A DNA stretch of 64,000 nt from an uncultured Peptostreptococcus sp. (GTDB taxonomy: Bacteria > Bacillota > Clostridia > Peptostreptococcales > Peptostreptococcaceae), in contig CAAEUW010000018.1 of assembly GCA_900759325.1 (NCBI GenBank), positions 1 through 64,000 on the forward strand, in the 5' to 3' direction. Positions 27,055-37,030 of this stretch are shown one piece after another (position 1 is the first letter of the stretch; every line of letters begins with the position of its first letter). The translations under genes and the position numbers were made by a program. Below the pieces are notes generated by a model. That model worked only from the letters and a program-made list of their open reading frames with translations, made no database searches and was not told where the DNA came from.

Positions 27055-27576
27055 TTATTCAAAGTCCTTGTACATAAGTGATGGCTGGATACCTGTATTA
27101 TTCTGGTACTTGCCACTCTTGTATAGGTCATATTCGCCATGTATATCATGGTAGTAAATCTGACAAATTTGTGTATTTGGATATATCTTTATAGGCTGGA
27201 CACAGAAGATTTCAAGAGTCCAGTAGCCAGCAAAGCCGATATCACCGAAGCCTGCAGTAACGTGGATAAATAGGCCCAGTCTACCTGTTGAAGACCTTCC
27301 CTCTAGCATAGGTACAAATTTTTCAGTCTTAGTAAATTCATTTGTCCTGCCTAGGTAAAGCTTGTTTGGTTCAAGAACCAGACCCTCTTCTGGTATTTTG
27401 ATTAGCCTAGTTTCATTTGGTATCTTCATATCCAAAAGATCATTTTCATATACCAAAAGCTCATCACTTAGGGTAAGATTATAGCTATTTGGGTTTACCC
27501 TAGACTTGTCGAAGGGCTCTATTATTATATCTTTAGATTCTATATTTTTTAATATTTCCTTACCAGATAAAATCAT
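27055..27576 (-). CDS. dcd: dCTP deaminase
   Basis: This 173-residue enzyme turns dCTP into dUTP. The trimer signature EGRSSTGRLGLFIHVTAGFGDIG is present in two overlapping parts and includes the catalytic Glu and the nucleotide-binding Ser-Arg. Length matches the monofunctional family. The next enzyme, a dUTPase, is encoded at 52.9 kb, giving a route to dUMP and dTMP. It is transcribed divergently from bioB with GGAGAT as ribosome site. Confidence 0.95.
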   Translation of the reverse strand: MILSGKEILKNIESKDIIIEPFDKSRVNPNSYNLTLSDELLVYENDLLDMKIPNETRLIKIPEEGLVLEPNKLYLGRTNEFTKTEKFVPMLEGRSSTGRLGLFIHVTAGFGDIGFAGYWTLEIFCVQPIKIYPNTQICQIYYHDIHGEYDLYKSGKYQNNTGIQPSLMYKDFE

Positions 27577-27667
27577 TGCTATCTCCTTTCAAAAAAAGAA
27601 TACTACCTGTATTTTAGCACAAAAAGTAATATAAATAAATCATTTAAATAAAAGTATCCTATATTTT

Positions 27668-27696
27668 TCACTTATTGAGCCTGATTGTAGTATAAT
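27668..27696 (+). promoter_or_regulatory. Probable bioB promoter
   Basis: A perfect -10 TATAAT (27691-27696) has a weak -35 (TCACTT, 27668-27673) at 17 bases. I see no BirA-type operator. Confidence 0.45.
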
Positions 27697-27727
27697 TAAT
27701 TCATGAGAAATTTTTGGAGGTTATATT

Positions 27728-28690
27728 ATGGATATTAAAGCACTCTATAATAGGGTCATAGGTGGATACCTAATAACGAGAGAAGAGGCCCTATTTCTAT
27801 ATAAAGAGGACCTAGGAGACCTGACTAGGTATGCGGATATGATTAGAGACCACTTTTGTGGCAACCAGTTTGATATGTGTACGATTATAAATGGCAAGAG
27901 CGGACTCTGTTCAGAAAACTGTAAGTTTTGCGCCCAGTCAAGCCACTATAATACAGGCTCTAAGGTTTATTCACTTTTGTCTGAGGAAGAGATTCTTGCA
28001 GATGCCAAGAAGAATGCTGACCAGGGTGTCATGAGGTATTCAATAGTAACTGCTGGCAGGAGCCTGTCTGACGGGGAGGTAGATAGGATGTGCCATATAA
28101 TTAGGAGGATCAAGGAAGAGGTTCATATTTCTGTATGTGTATCCTTTGGACTTTTGAAGGAGGACCAGTTTAGGAGACTCAAAGAGGCTGGTGCAGAGAG
28201 GGTTCACAACAACCTAGAGGCATCAGAAAACTTCTTTCCATCTGTCTGTACAAGTCATAGCTTCTCGGACAAGGTCCAGGCCATAAGGGCAGCCCAGGCT
28301 GCAGGTTTGGATGTCTGTAGTGGTGGAATAATGGGTCTAGGTGAGGGTATAGAGGACCGTATTGACATGGCTCTTAGCCTAAGAGACCTAGGAATTGAGA
28401 GTATACCTGTCAATATGCTAAATCCGATACCTGGAACACCTATGGAAAAGTATGAAAGCCTTGATGAAAAAGAAATGCAGAGGATAATTGCTGTTTATAG
28501 GTTTATCCTACCTAAGGCCTTTATAAGACTAGCAGGTGGTAGGGGCTTAATGCGTGACAAGGGCAAGGCCTGCTTTATGTCTGGTGCCAATGCAGCCATA
28601 TCAGGAGATATGTTGACTACTGCGGGAATTACTGTAGACAAGGACAAGAAGCTTTTAGAGGAATTAGATTACATGATAAAACCTTTATAG
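27728..28690 (+). CDS. bioB: Biotin synthase
   Basis: This radical-SAM enzyme inserts sulfur into dethiobiotin. The 320 residues have the 4Fe-4S motif CSENCKFC near 61-68, followed by AQSSHYNTG, the segment NLEASENFF, and NMLNPIPGTP. No other bio gene is in the window, so it may act on imported dethiobiotin or with genes elsewhere. It has a strong ribosome site (TTTTGGAGG). Confidence 0.92.
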   Translation: MDIKALYNRVIGGYLITREEALFLYKEDLGDLTRYADMIRDHFCGNQFDMCTIINGKSGLCSENCKFCAQSSHYNTGSKVYSLLSEEEILADAKKNADQGVMRYSIVTAGRSLSDGEVDRMCHIIRRIKEEVHISVCVSFGLLKEDQFRRLKEAGAERVHNNLEASENFFPSVCTSHSFSDKVQAIRAAQAAGLDVCSGGIMGLGEGIEDRIDMALSLRDLGIESIPVNMLNPIPGTPMEKYESLDEKEMQRIIAVYRFILPKAFIRLAGGRGLMRDKGKACFMSGANAAISGDMLTTAGITVDKDKKLLEELDYMIKPL

Positions 28691-28821
28691 TTATAGAGGA
28701 AAGGGTCCAGATATGGTATACTAAAAGGTAATTGATATATAATTGATAAATAACTTAAATAATTGATAAGAAGCTTAAATGATTGTAAAAAAAACAAGAA
28801 GTGTATGTTTGGAGGTAGTAG

Positions 28822-29754
28822 ATGAAGTTGATTGTGGGTACTAGGGGAAGTGCCTTGGCTCTTGCACAGACCGACAGTATAATCAATCTAGTTTTAGAAA
28901 AATTTCCAGACCTGGAGATAGAAAAGAAGATTATAAAGACAAAGGGTGACAAGATTCTTGATAAGTCCTTGGACAAGATTGGTGATAAGGGCTTGTTTGT
29001 AAGTGAAATAGAGAGGGAGCTCCTGGAAGGGACTATAGATTTTGCAGTGCATAGCCTGAAGGATATGCCTACAAAAATGAGTCCTGGATTGAAGCTGGCA
29101 CAGACTCCTCCAAGGCAAGACCCTAGGGATGTCCTAGTGATAAATCCTAAGCACCAGGTCAGGCATGAAGACTTAGGGAAATGGTTGAGGTCTAGCCAGG
29201 GCCTAAAAATTGGTACTGGTAGCAAGCGTAGGACCAGCCAGCTGAAGAAAATAAACAAATCAATCCAGGAAGTAATGATAAGGGGCAATATTGGGACTAG
29301 ACTAGAAAAGCTAGTCAGTCAAGACCTAGATGCGATTGTCTTGGCTACTGCAGGTATAAACCGACTTGGACTTGAAGACCTAAAGCTATATCATTTTTCC
29401 TATGATGAGATGATACCAGCCTGTGGTCAGGGTGCTCTTGCTATAGAGGTCAGGTCAAATGATGAAAATATGGATAGGATATTTGACTTTTTGGCTGATG
29501 AAATAGCCTGTATGGAGATAGAGGCTGAAAGGACCTTTTTGGAGGTCATAAATGGAGGTTGTCATGTACCTGTAGGGGCAATTGTTAGGAAGAGTAATGA
29601 CAGTTGGATCTTGATGGGCATGTATGGCAAGGAGGATTGTTCTTCTATTGTGTATGGCCAGATGAGTTTTGAGCCAAGTCTTGAGGATGCAAAAAGAGCT
29701 GGTAGGGACCTGGCAATGGACCTGGTAAAAAGCTTGGAGAACCAAGAAAGATAA
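28822..29754 (+). CDS. hemC: Hydroxymethylbilane synthase
   Basis: It joins four porphobilinogens into the linear tetrapyrrole. The protein has 310 residues with VGTRGSALALAQT at the N-terminus, a conserved KDMPT, MIRGNIGTRLEKL, and the cofactor-bearing cysteine in NGGCHVPVGA. It is the first gene of a tetrapyrrole cluster that ends with a Met8-type protein, so the product is most likely siroheme. A GGAGG site lies 8 bases before the start. Confidence 0.97.
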   Translation: MKLIVGTRGSALALAQTDSIINLVLEKFPDLEIEKKIIKTKGDKILDKSLDKIGDKGLFVSEIERELLEGTIDFAVHSLKDMPTKMSPGLKLAQTPPRQDPRDVLVINPKHQVRHEDLGKWLRSSQGLKIGTGSKRRTSQLKKINKSIQEVMIRGNIGTRLEKLVSQDLDAIVLATAGINRLGLEDLKLYHFSYDEMIPACGQGALAIEVRSNDENMDRIFDFLADEIACMEIEAERTFLEVINGGCHVPVGAIVRKSNDSWILMGMYGKEDCSSIVYGQMSFEPSLEDAKRAGRDLAMDLVKSLENQER

Positions 29755-29787
29755 GATATTAGATGTGTTGATATAAGGAAGGAAATT

Positions 29788-31311
29788 ATGAATAAGGGAA
29801 AAGTGTACCTAGTTGGAGCAGGTCCTGGTGACTACGGTCTGATAACTCTGAAGGGTTTAGACTGTATAGCAAAGGCAGACATAATTATATACGATAGACT
29901 GGTAAACAGAGACCTATTGAAAAATGCCAAGCCTGGCTGTGAATTTATATATGTTGGCAAGAAGTCCAGTAACCATATAATGGCCCAGGATAAGATCAAT
30001 GAGACTATTGCTGAAAATGCAGCATGTGGTAAAATTGTTGTAAGGCTAAAAGGGGGAGACCCCTTTGTATTTGGCAGGGGTGGCGAAGAGGCCGAGGTCC
30101 TTTATGACCAGGGCATAGATTTTGAAATAGTGCCAGGTGTAACTTCTTCTATAGGAGGCTTGGCTTATGCAGGTATACCTGTAACCCACAGGGATTTTGC
30201 GTCATCATTTCACGTTGTGACTGGCCATGCCAAAAAGGATGATAGCTTAGACATCAATTGGGATTCCCTAGCCAGAGAAAAGGGAACAGTTGTATTTTTG
30301 ATGGGTATCGGTAATATCAAGCATATTACTGAAATGTTGGTAACTCATGGTAGGGACCCAAAGACGCCAGTTGCCTTTGTGTCTAATGCTACCAATTACA
30401 GGCAGAGGACTGTCAAGACTAGTCTTGAAGATGCATATGACTGTGTCCGGAGGGAAGAAATCAAGGCTCCTAGCCTATTTGTAGTAGGTGGAGTGGTAGG
30501 CCTGTCTGACAAGCTTGGCTTTTATGAGAGAAAACCCCTATTTGGCAAGACTATAATGGTGACAAGGACTAGGAAGAAAAATAGTGATTTAAGGCAGAAG
30601 ATAGATGAATTAGGTGGTAAGACCTTTGAACTACCAACTATAGATATAAAGGACAAGGAAAATGTGGGCAGGATCCTACTTGAAAGGCTGAAAAGAAAGA
30701 CGTATAGTCATATAGCCTTTACTAGTCACAATAGCGTGGATATATTCTTTAAAAGCCTAATTAAGGAGGGTTATGATTTTAGAAGGCTAGCAGGCTTTAG
30801 GATAGCCAGTGTTGGTAGTGCAACTAGCAGGGCCATCCGTAAGTATGGCTTCATAGCTGATATAGAGAGTAGCCAGTCTACAGGTCAGGACCTAGCAAAG
30901 TTAATCCTTGAGGATATAAGAGAGGGTGGTTTTGATAGTCCATCAGTCCTATTTCCATGCTCTGAGATAGCTAGCAGGGTGATGGAAGAGGTTATGGAAT
31001 CAGGCCAGGTTGACCTTGATAGGGTAGACCTTTATACGAATACTGTAAATATGGATATCAAGGATGAGCTATTGGATATTTTGAAGAAGGAAGATATAGA
31101 GTATATCACCTTTACTAGCTCATCTACAGTCAAGTACCTGGTTGAGATACTTGGTGAAGACAAGGACCTGATAAAAGATATAAGGAAGGTTTCCATTGGC
31201 AGTGTAACTAGCCAGACTATAAGGGACCTTGGCTTTGACTTGGATATAGAAGCAGACCAGGCCAGTATAGATTCCATGCTTTTGGCTATTCTAGAGGACG
31301 TTAATAAGTAG
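29788..31311 (+). CDS. CobA-HemD fusion: uroporphyrinogen III methyltransferase/synthase
   Basis: Residues 1-245 form a SAM-dependent uroporphyrinogen-III C-methyltransferase (VYLVGAGPGDYGLITLKG, VRLKGGDPFVFGRGGEEAE). Residues about 250-507 form a uroporphyrinogen-III synthase (KTIMVTRTRKKNSDLR, FTSHNSVDIFF, TFTSSSTVKYL). The fusion closes the ring and makes precorrin-2 in one polypeptide, as in other clostridia. It follows hemC by 33 bases with AAGGAAGG as site. Confidence 0.96.
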   Translation: MNKGKVYLVGAGPGDYGLITLKGLDCIAKADIIIYDRLVNRDLLKNAKPGCEFIYVGKKSSNHIMAQDKINETIAENAACGKIVVRLKGGDPFVFGRGGEEAEVLYDQGIDFEIVPGVTSSIGGLAYAGIPVTHRDFASSFHVVTGHAKKDDSLDINWDSLAREKGTVVFLMGIGNIKHITEMLVTHGRDPKTPVAFVSNATNYRQRTVKTSLEDAYDCVRREEIKAPSLFVVGGVVGLSDKLGFYERKPLFGKTIMVTRTRKKNSDLRQKIDELGGKTFELPTIDIKDKENVGRILLERLKRKTYSHIAFTSHNSVDIFFKSLIKEGYDFRRLAGFRIASVGSATSRAIRKYGFIADIESSQSTGQDLAKLILEDIREGGFDSPSVLFPCSEIASRVMEEVMESGQVDLDRVDLYTNTVNMDIKDELLDILKKEDIEYITFTSSSTVKYLVEILGEDKDLIKDIRKVSIGSVTSQTIRDLGFDLDIEADQASIDSMLLAILEDVNK

Positions 31312-31381
31312 TCTTGTGCTTTAGCATATGCGACCTCAGTAGGGATGATTTTTATTAAGTGAAAAATATAAGGAGAAATAG

Positions 31382-32350
31382 ATGATAAAGAGACCGAGAC
31401 GTTTAAGAGTAAGTGGTATAATGAGAGACTTGGTGAGGGAAACTAGGCTTGATATGAAGACCCTAGTATACCCCATATTCATTGTCGAGGGACAAGGAAT
31501 CAAGAATGAAATCAAGTCTATGCCAGGTGTATATCATTTTTCAATAGATATGCTTGAGGATGAAATTGAAGATATTTTAAGGCATGGTATACAGAATATC
31601 ATGGTATTTGGCGTAACACACGACAAGGATGCCTGTGCGAGCTCTGGCTTTGCAGAGGATGGTATAGTCCAGAGGGCTGTAAGGAAGATAAAGTCCTTTG
31701 AAAAGAGTCTAAATGTAATTACAGACGTTTGTATGTGTGAATATACTGACCATGGTCACTGTGGAATCTTGGATGAAAGCGGCTATGTAGACAATGACAA
31801 GAGCCTAGCAGTACTAGCCAGGATAGCCTTAAGTCATGCCCAGGCAGGGGCAGATATGGTGGCCCCATCTGATATGATGGACGGTAGGGTAGGAGCTATT
31901 AGGAGGATACTTGATGAACATGGTTTTGTGAATGTAGGAATTATGGCCTATAGCGCAAAGTTTGCATCAAACTTCTACGGACCATTTAGGGATGCGGCTG
32001 ATTCAGCGCCAGCCTTTGGTGATAGGAAGACCTACCAGATGGATCCAGCCAACTTTAGGGAGGCCATGCTGGAATGTGCCTATGATATAGAAGAAGGAGC
32101 AGATATGGTAATGGTTAAGCCGGCCCTATCCTATCTAGATGTAATCAAGGGGGCTAGAGAGAGATTTGATGTACCTATTGTAGCCTACAATGTAAGTGGC
32201 GAATATTCTATGATAAAATTTGCCATCAGCCAGGGTCTTCTAAATGAAGAGGCCATGTACGAGGCAGTAATGTCTATAAAGAGGGCAGGTGCAGATATTA
32301 TTATCACATATTTTGCCAAGGACCTAGCAAAGTATATCGGTAGATACTAA
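31382..32350 (+). CDS. hemB: Porphobilinogen synthase
   Basis: It condenses two 5-aminolevulinates to porphobilinogen. The 322 residues hold the zinc cysteines in DVCMCEYTDHGHCG, and the two active lysines in AYSAKFASNFYGPFRDA and MVMVKPALSYLD. hemA and hemL, which would make 5-aminolevulinate, are not in this window. A terminator follows. Confidence 0.97.
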   Translation: MIKRPRRLRVSGIMRDLVRETRLDMKTLVYPIFIVEGQGIKNEIKSMPGVYHFSIDMLEDEIEDILRHGIQNIMVFGVTHDKDACASSGFAEDGIVQRAVRKIKSFEKSLNVITDVCMCEYTDHGHCGILDESGYVDNDKSLAVLARIALSHAQAGADMVAPSDMMDGRVGAIRRILDEHGFVNVGIMAYSAKFASNFYGPFRDAADSAPAFGDRKTYQMDPANFREAMLECAYDIEEGADMVMVKPALSYLDVIKGARERFDVPIVAYNVSGEYSMIKFAISQGLLNEEAMYEAVMSIKRAGADIIITYFAKDLAKYIGRY

Positions 32351-32368
32351 GTTCAGAATATAAATTAA

Positions 32369-32410
32369 AACGACCGCTAAGGAGTTAAAATTCCTACGTG
32401 GTCGTTATTT
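32369..32410 (+). terminator. Terminator after hemB
   Basis: AACGACCGC (32369-32377) pairs with GTGGTCGTT (32398-32406), with an inner AGGA/TCCT stem and a TATTTT tail. Confidence 0.8.
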
Positions 32411-32539
32411 TAATGGAGAGGTATATAGCTTGTAAATGATTATTTTTCCTTCTGATAAATGACCTCTTAATAGTATTGGTATTTGTCGGAGTTTTTGTAT
32501 ATAATATATATGAGAAAGTATGTGTAAGAGGAGGTAGCT

Positions 32540-33016
32540 ATGTTTTTTCCAGTAATGGTAGATTTATCAGCCATGGAGGTCTTGGTTGTGGGCGGTGGAA
32601 GAATTGCCTATAGGAAGGTCAAGAAACTCCTAGATTTTGGTGGCAGGGTCAAGGTGATTGCCCCTGAATTTTGTCAAGACCTTTATTCCCTGGCCAAGTA
32701 CTTGGATGATGAAGAAAGGCTGATAATGATAAGTAGGCCCTTTGAAGTGACTGACCTTGAAGGTCAAGACCTGGTCTACCTTGCTACTGATGATAAGGAC
32801 CTAAATAGCCAAATAGGTGATATATGTAGGTCTAAAAAAATACTGGTGAATAGGCTGGATGACCATAGGGATTCAAGCTTTATAAATATGGCAACAATGA
32901 GAAAAGAATACAGGGGCCAAGATGTCTTGCTGGCAGTGTCTTGCTTTGGTGAAAATCCAAGCCTGACAAGGGACCTATGTGAGAAGCTAGATGAAGAATT
33001 TTTGGAGGATAGATAA
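32540..33016 (+). CDS. Met8-type precorrin-2 dehydrogenase / probable sirohydrochlorin ferrochelatase
   Basis: The 158-residue protein starts with a Rossmann NAD site (VLVVGGGRIAYRKVKKLLDFG, split by the length rule at positions 14-34) and the motif DLVYLATDDKDLN. It oxidises precorrin-2 to sirohydrochlorin; whether it also inserts iron is not visible, since it has the short form without the CysG methyltransferase half. It is in its own transcription unit after the hemB terminator but next to pcrA, whose start overlaps its stop by one base. Confidence 0.88.
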   Translation: MFFPVMVDLSAMEVLVVGGGRIAYRKVKKLLDFGGRVKVIAPEFCQDLYSLAKYLDDEERLIMISRPFEVTDLEGQDLVYLATDDKDLNSQIGDICRSKKILVNRLDDHRDSSFINMATMRKEYRGQDVLLAVSCFGENPSLTRDLCEKLDEEFLEDR

Positions 33017-35376
33017 TGAATATAGACGATTTAAACCCCGCCCAAAGACAGGCGGTTGAGAGGACTGAGGGGCCGGTTTTAATTTTGGCTGGTGCAGGTT
33101 CTGGTAAGACTAAGGTGCTGACGACTAGGATTGCCTACCTAGTGGAGGACAAGCAGGTTTTGCCGGCCAATATCCTGGCTATAACCTTTACCAATAAGGC
33201 AGCCAATGAGATGAGGGAGAGGGTAGAAAATATAATAGGAGAAAACTCCAGGGAAATGTGGATATCTACCTTTCATTCCTGCTGTGTGAGGATACTTAGG
33301 AAGGATATAAATAAGATAGGCTACAACAGGAGCTTTGTTATATACGATGCTTCAGACCAGCTAACCCTGGTAAAAGACTGCTTGAAGGAATTGAATTTGG
33401 ACGATAAGAAGTTTGAACCAAAGTCTATAATTTCATATATATCATCAGCCAAGGACAAGCTACAGGGTCCAAAGGAGTTTGCAAGAGAGGCCGAGGGTGA
33501 TATTTGGCTATCAAAAATTGCGGAGGTATATGCCATATACCAGGATAGGCTTTTGAGGAATAGTGCCCTGGACTTTGACGACCTTATAGTTAAGACTGTA
33601 GAACTACTCCAGTCAAGTGAGGATGTCCTAAATTTCTATAGGGGCAAGTTCAAGTATATAATGGTTGATGAGTACCAGGATACATCAAGGGCCCAGTACC
33701 AGCTAATCAAGATGCTGGCCCAAGGTCACCAGAACATATGCGTGGTTGGTGATGATGATCAGAGTATATATGGCTGGAGAGGGGCAGATATAAGGAATAT
33801 ATTAGAGTTTGAAAAGGACTATGATGATGTATTTGTGGTCAAGTTGGAGCAGAACTACAGGTCTACCCAGCTAATACTGGATACTGCCAACCACCTGATA
33901 GCCAACAATGTAGAGAGGAAGAAAAAGAGGCTGTGGAGTGATAAAAAGGAAGGTCAGCCAGTCAAGATAAAGCTACTTAGGAACGAGGTTGAAGAGGCCA
34001 GCTATGTGGCCGAGGAAATCTACAACCATTCTATGGAGACCGGTAGACCCTTTGAAGATTATGCAGTCCTATACAGGGCCAATGCCCAGGCCAGGGCTAT
34101 AGAGGATGCCCTAAATAGGTTCCAGATACCATACAGTATCTATGGTGGAACTAAGTTCTACGAGAGAAAGGAAATTAAGGACCTCTTAGCCTACCTAAGG
34201 ATAATAGTTAACCCACAGGATGATATATCCGTAAAGAGGGTGATAAATGTTCCTAGGAGGGGGATAGGTCTTAGGACAATAGAAAAGCTAGAGGATAGGG
34301 CCAGCCTTATGAAGGAGAGCATCTATTCGGTCATTTTGGATGTAGACAATAATTCAGATATATCTACCAAGGCCAAGAAGAGCATCAATGAGTTTTTGGA
34401 TCTGATTAGTATCTTCAGGACCTTTGTAGATGCCTATTCACCTAGTCAGTTGGTTGAAAAAGTGCTTGATATGACGGGTTACATCCACGAGCTAGAAGAG
34501 GTAGTGGCCAAGAACCAGAACCTACAAAACGGCAAGGCTGAGGATGCCCAAGATAGGATAGACAACCTTAAAGAGTTTATATCAATAGCCCTGGAATATG
34601 AGAGTTCAGACCTCAACAACGAGGAGGAGAAGAATCTTGAGAACTTCCTGGCTACTATTTCCCTATCTAGTGATATGGCTGAAGAGGAAGAAGAGGGCTT
34701 ATCTAAGGTATCCATGATGACCATGCACTCATCTAAGGGACTGGAATTCCCAGTGGTATTTATAGTTGGTATGGAGGAGAATATCTTCCCTATAGCTAGG
34801 GCTATCTCATCAATGTCTGATTCGGACATAGAGGAGGAACGTAGGCTTTGCTATGTTGGTATTACAAGGGCCATGCGTGTACTTTACCTAACATATGTTG
34901 CAACCAGGACCCTTTATGGTAAGACATCTGTAAATATGAGGTCAAGGTTTTTGGCAGAGCTACCAGAGGAGACTACAGAGGTATTGGATTCGCCAGTCAA
35001 GGTCAACAAGTATGACCATGCCGACTATAGCCTACTCCATAATTATGCAGAGAAGTACAAAAAGCAGATGAATGTGGATAATATAAAGAAGATTGCTAGG
35101 AGTGCTAGGCTAAGTGAATTAGATGCAGGCGTGGGCCAGGAGCCTTCTAATGAGGCAAGGGATGTGTCAAATATTGGTGGTGAAGGCAAGGGCTACGATT
35201 CCTATGATGCAGATAGCATACCAAAACTTAAGATAGGCTCCATAGTAGACCATCCTAAGTTCGGTGAGGGGTCTATAATCTCAAAGGCTGGAGCTGAGGT
35301 TACTATAGCCTTTAAGATAAAGGGAGTCAAGAAAATTAATCTTGAATATACTAATATCAAAGTTTTAAAATACTAA
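33016..35376 (+). CDS. pcrA: PcrA/UvrD DNA helicase
   Basis: The 786-residue SF1A helicase unwinds DNA in repair and replication. Motifs are Walker A GAGSGKTK (about 26-33), TFTNKAANEMRERV, the Walker B VDEYQDTS, DDDQSIYGWRGA and the late motif TMHSSKGLEFPVVF. The C-terminal 50 residues (from IGSIVDHPKFGEG) are the PcrA Tudor-like domain that contacts RNA polymerase. The ATG overlaps the previous stop (TAATGA), so translation is coupled. Confidence 0.96.
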   Translation: MNIDDLNPAQRQAVERTEGPVLILAGAGSGKTKVLTTRIAYLVEDKQVLPANILAITFTNKAANEMRERVENIIGENSREMWISTFHSCCVRILRKDINKIGYNRSFVIYDASDQLTLVKDCLKELNLDDKKFEPKSIISYISSAKDKLQGPKEFAREAEGDIWLSKIAEVYAIYQDRLLRNSALDFDDLIVKTVELLQSSEDVLNFYRGKFKYIMVDEYQDTSRAQYQLIKMLAQGHQNICVVGDDDQSIYGWRGADIRNILEFEKDYDDVFVVKLEQNYRSTQLILDTANHLIANNVERKKKRLWSDKKEGQPVKIKLLRNEVEEASYVAEEIYNHSMETGRPFEDYAVLYRANAQARAIEDALNRFQIPYSIYGGTKFYERKEIKDLLAYLRIIVNPQDDISVKRVINVPRRGIGLRTIEKLEDRASLMKESIYSVILDVDNNSDISTKAKKSINEFLDLISIFRTFVDAYSPSQLVEKVLDMTGYIHELEEVVAKNQNLQNGKAEDAQDRIDNLKEFISIALEYESSDLNNEEEKNLENFLATISLSSDMAEEEEEGLSKVSMMTMHSSKGLEFPVVFIVGMEENIFPIARAISSMSDSDIEEERRLCYVGITRAMRVLYLTYVATRTLYGKTSVNMRSRFLAELPEETTEVLDSPVKVNKYDHADYSLLHNYAEKYKKQMNVDNIKKIARSARLSELDAGVGQEPSNEARDVSNIGGEGKGYDSYDADSIPKLKIGSIVDHPKFGEGSIISKAGAEVTIAFKIKGVKKINLEYTNIKVLKY

Positions 35377-35416
35377 GTTACCAGCTATCCTAAATAAGTG
35401 AAGAAAGGAACCAGAT

Positions 35417-36844
35417 ATGTTGAATGATAATTCATTTGAGCTAGGCCAGGACCTAGTCGATTATATAAATGATAGTCCTACCATGTACAATGCAGTTGAA
35501 AATGTGAGGTTATGGTTGGATGAATACAATTTTGAAAGGCTAGACCTTGCCCAGGAGTGGAAGCTGGTCAAGGGTGGCAAGTACTATCTAGTGGTAAATT
35601 CATCTTCCATATTCGCCTTTGTGGTTGCAGGTGATAGGATAGAGAAAGAGGGCTTTAGGATAATCGGTAGCCATACAGACTCACCTGGCTTTAAGCTAAA
35701 GCCAAATCCTGAAATCAAGCAGAGACAGTACCTAAAGCTAAATGTTGAACCCTATGGTGGTATGATTTTGAATACCTGGATGGATAGGCCACTCTCCATG
35801 GCAGGTAGGGTCTTTACCAGAAATTTTGAGGATCCATTCAAGCCTATTGAGCATATAATCAAGCTTGATAGGCCTATATGCATGATACCAAATTTGGCTA
35901 TTCATATGAATAGGTCTATAAATGACGGCTATGCCTACAACAAGCAGGATGATATGACTCCTATTGTACTAGAGTCATATGAAGGGGATGAAAAGGACTA
36001 TATTAGGTCCCTAATCCTTAGGGAGATAAATATGTCAGGCAAGGAAAAAGTATCTCTTGAAGATATTTTAGACTATGATTTGTACCTGTATGAGTATGAA
36101 AAGGGTAGTCTGGTAGGAGATGAGAAGGAGTACATATCCTGTGGTAGGCTAGATAACCTAGCCTCTGTCCATGCCAGCATATCAGCCCTTTTATATAGCG
36201 GTAGTTCTGCTAGGAGTATTTGCAATGAGGACATAGATATCAGTTCATTTAGAAATGTTATGTCTATAAATGATGCTGGTATGGACCAGTCATCTCAAGA
36301 AAAGGCTAGGTTTGAAGGGGTTAAATTAGTTGCAGCCTTTAACAATGAAGAGGTTGGCAGTCAGACCAGGCAGGGGGCTGATTCCCAGTTATTGATTAAT
36401 ATTCTGGAGAGGATAGCCCTAGGGTTAGGAAAGACTAAGTCTCAGCTACTTAGGTCCTATGAATCATCCTTTATGATATCAGCAGACCTTGCCCATGCAG
36501 TCCACCCTAATAAGTCGGCCCTGGCAGATCCTACAAATAGACCAGTTTTTGCAGGTGGTCCAACTATCAAGTCCCATGCAGGTCAGGCATATGCGAGTGA
36601 TGCCTATTCTGTGGCAGTATACAAGGACATATGCGATAGGAATGGTATTAAGTACCAGACCTTTGCAAACAGGTCAGACAAGGCCAGTGGGTCTACAATA
36701 GGTTCGATTACTGCATCCTACCTACCTATAGCCATAGTAGATGTGGGCATGCCTATTTTGGCCATGCACTCGATCAGGGAGCTGGGCCATATAGATGACT
36801 ATAGGTCCTACTATGAAAGTTTTTATAGGTTTTTTGACCTATAA
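35417..36844 (+). CDS. M18-family aminopeptidase
   Basis: The 475-residue zinc metallopeptidase removes N-terminal, often acidic, residues from peptides. Visible family motifs are IIGSHTDSPGFKLKPNP (metal His and Asp), CGRLDNLASVHA, AAFNNEEVGSQTRQGADS (catalytic Glu pair) and the late HSIRELG. Length matches ApeB-type enzymes. It follows pcrA by 40 bases with AAAGGAACC as site. Confidence 0.93.
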   Translation: MLNDNSFELGQDLVDYINDSPTMYNAVENVRLWLDEYNFERLDLAQEWKLVKGGKYYLVVNSSSIFAFVVAGDRIEKEGFRIIGSHTDSPGFKLKPNPEIKQRQYLKLNVEPYGGMILNTWMDRPLSMAGRVFTRNFEDPFKPIEHIIKLDRPICMIPNLAIHMNRSINDGYAYNKQDDMTPIVLESYEGDEKDYIRSLILREINMSGKEKVSLEDILDYDLYLYEYEKGSLVGDEKEYISCGRLDNLASVHASISALLYSGSSARSICNEDIDISSFRNVMSINDAGMDQSSQEKARFEGVKLVAAFNNEEVGSQTRQGADSQLLINILERIALGLGKTKSQLLRSYESSFMISADLAHAVHPNKSALADPTNRPVFAGGPTIKSHAGQAYASDAYSVAVYKDICDRNGIKYQTFANRSDKASGSTIGSITASYLPIAIVDVGMPILAMHSIRELGHIDDYRSYYESFYRFFDL

Positions 36845-36974
36845 TGAAATATAGACAGGCATCTAGGTATGGTATAGGACTAGGACATATAATATAGCCT
36901 ATATTATCCAGTCTGGATTTACCATTGATATTGAGGTGAATTCATATTAAATTTTGGGATTTTCCTATTAAAAA

Positions 36975-37005
36975 ACTAGTCCAGAGCCTTGTGTCCTGGA
37001 CTAGT
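36975..37005. terminator. Bidirectional terminator between aminopeptidase and cyclophilin
   Basis: A perfect 10-bp stem (ACTAGTCCAG with CTGGACTAGT) has an 11-base loop, A-rich before and T-rich after. Confidence 0.82.
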
Positions 37006-37030
37006 CTTATATTTAAGATATTTTATTTGA

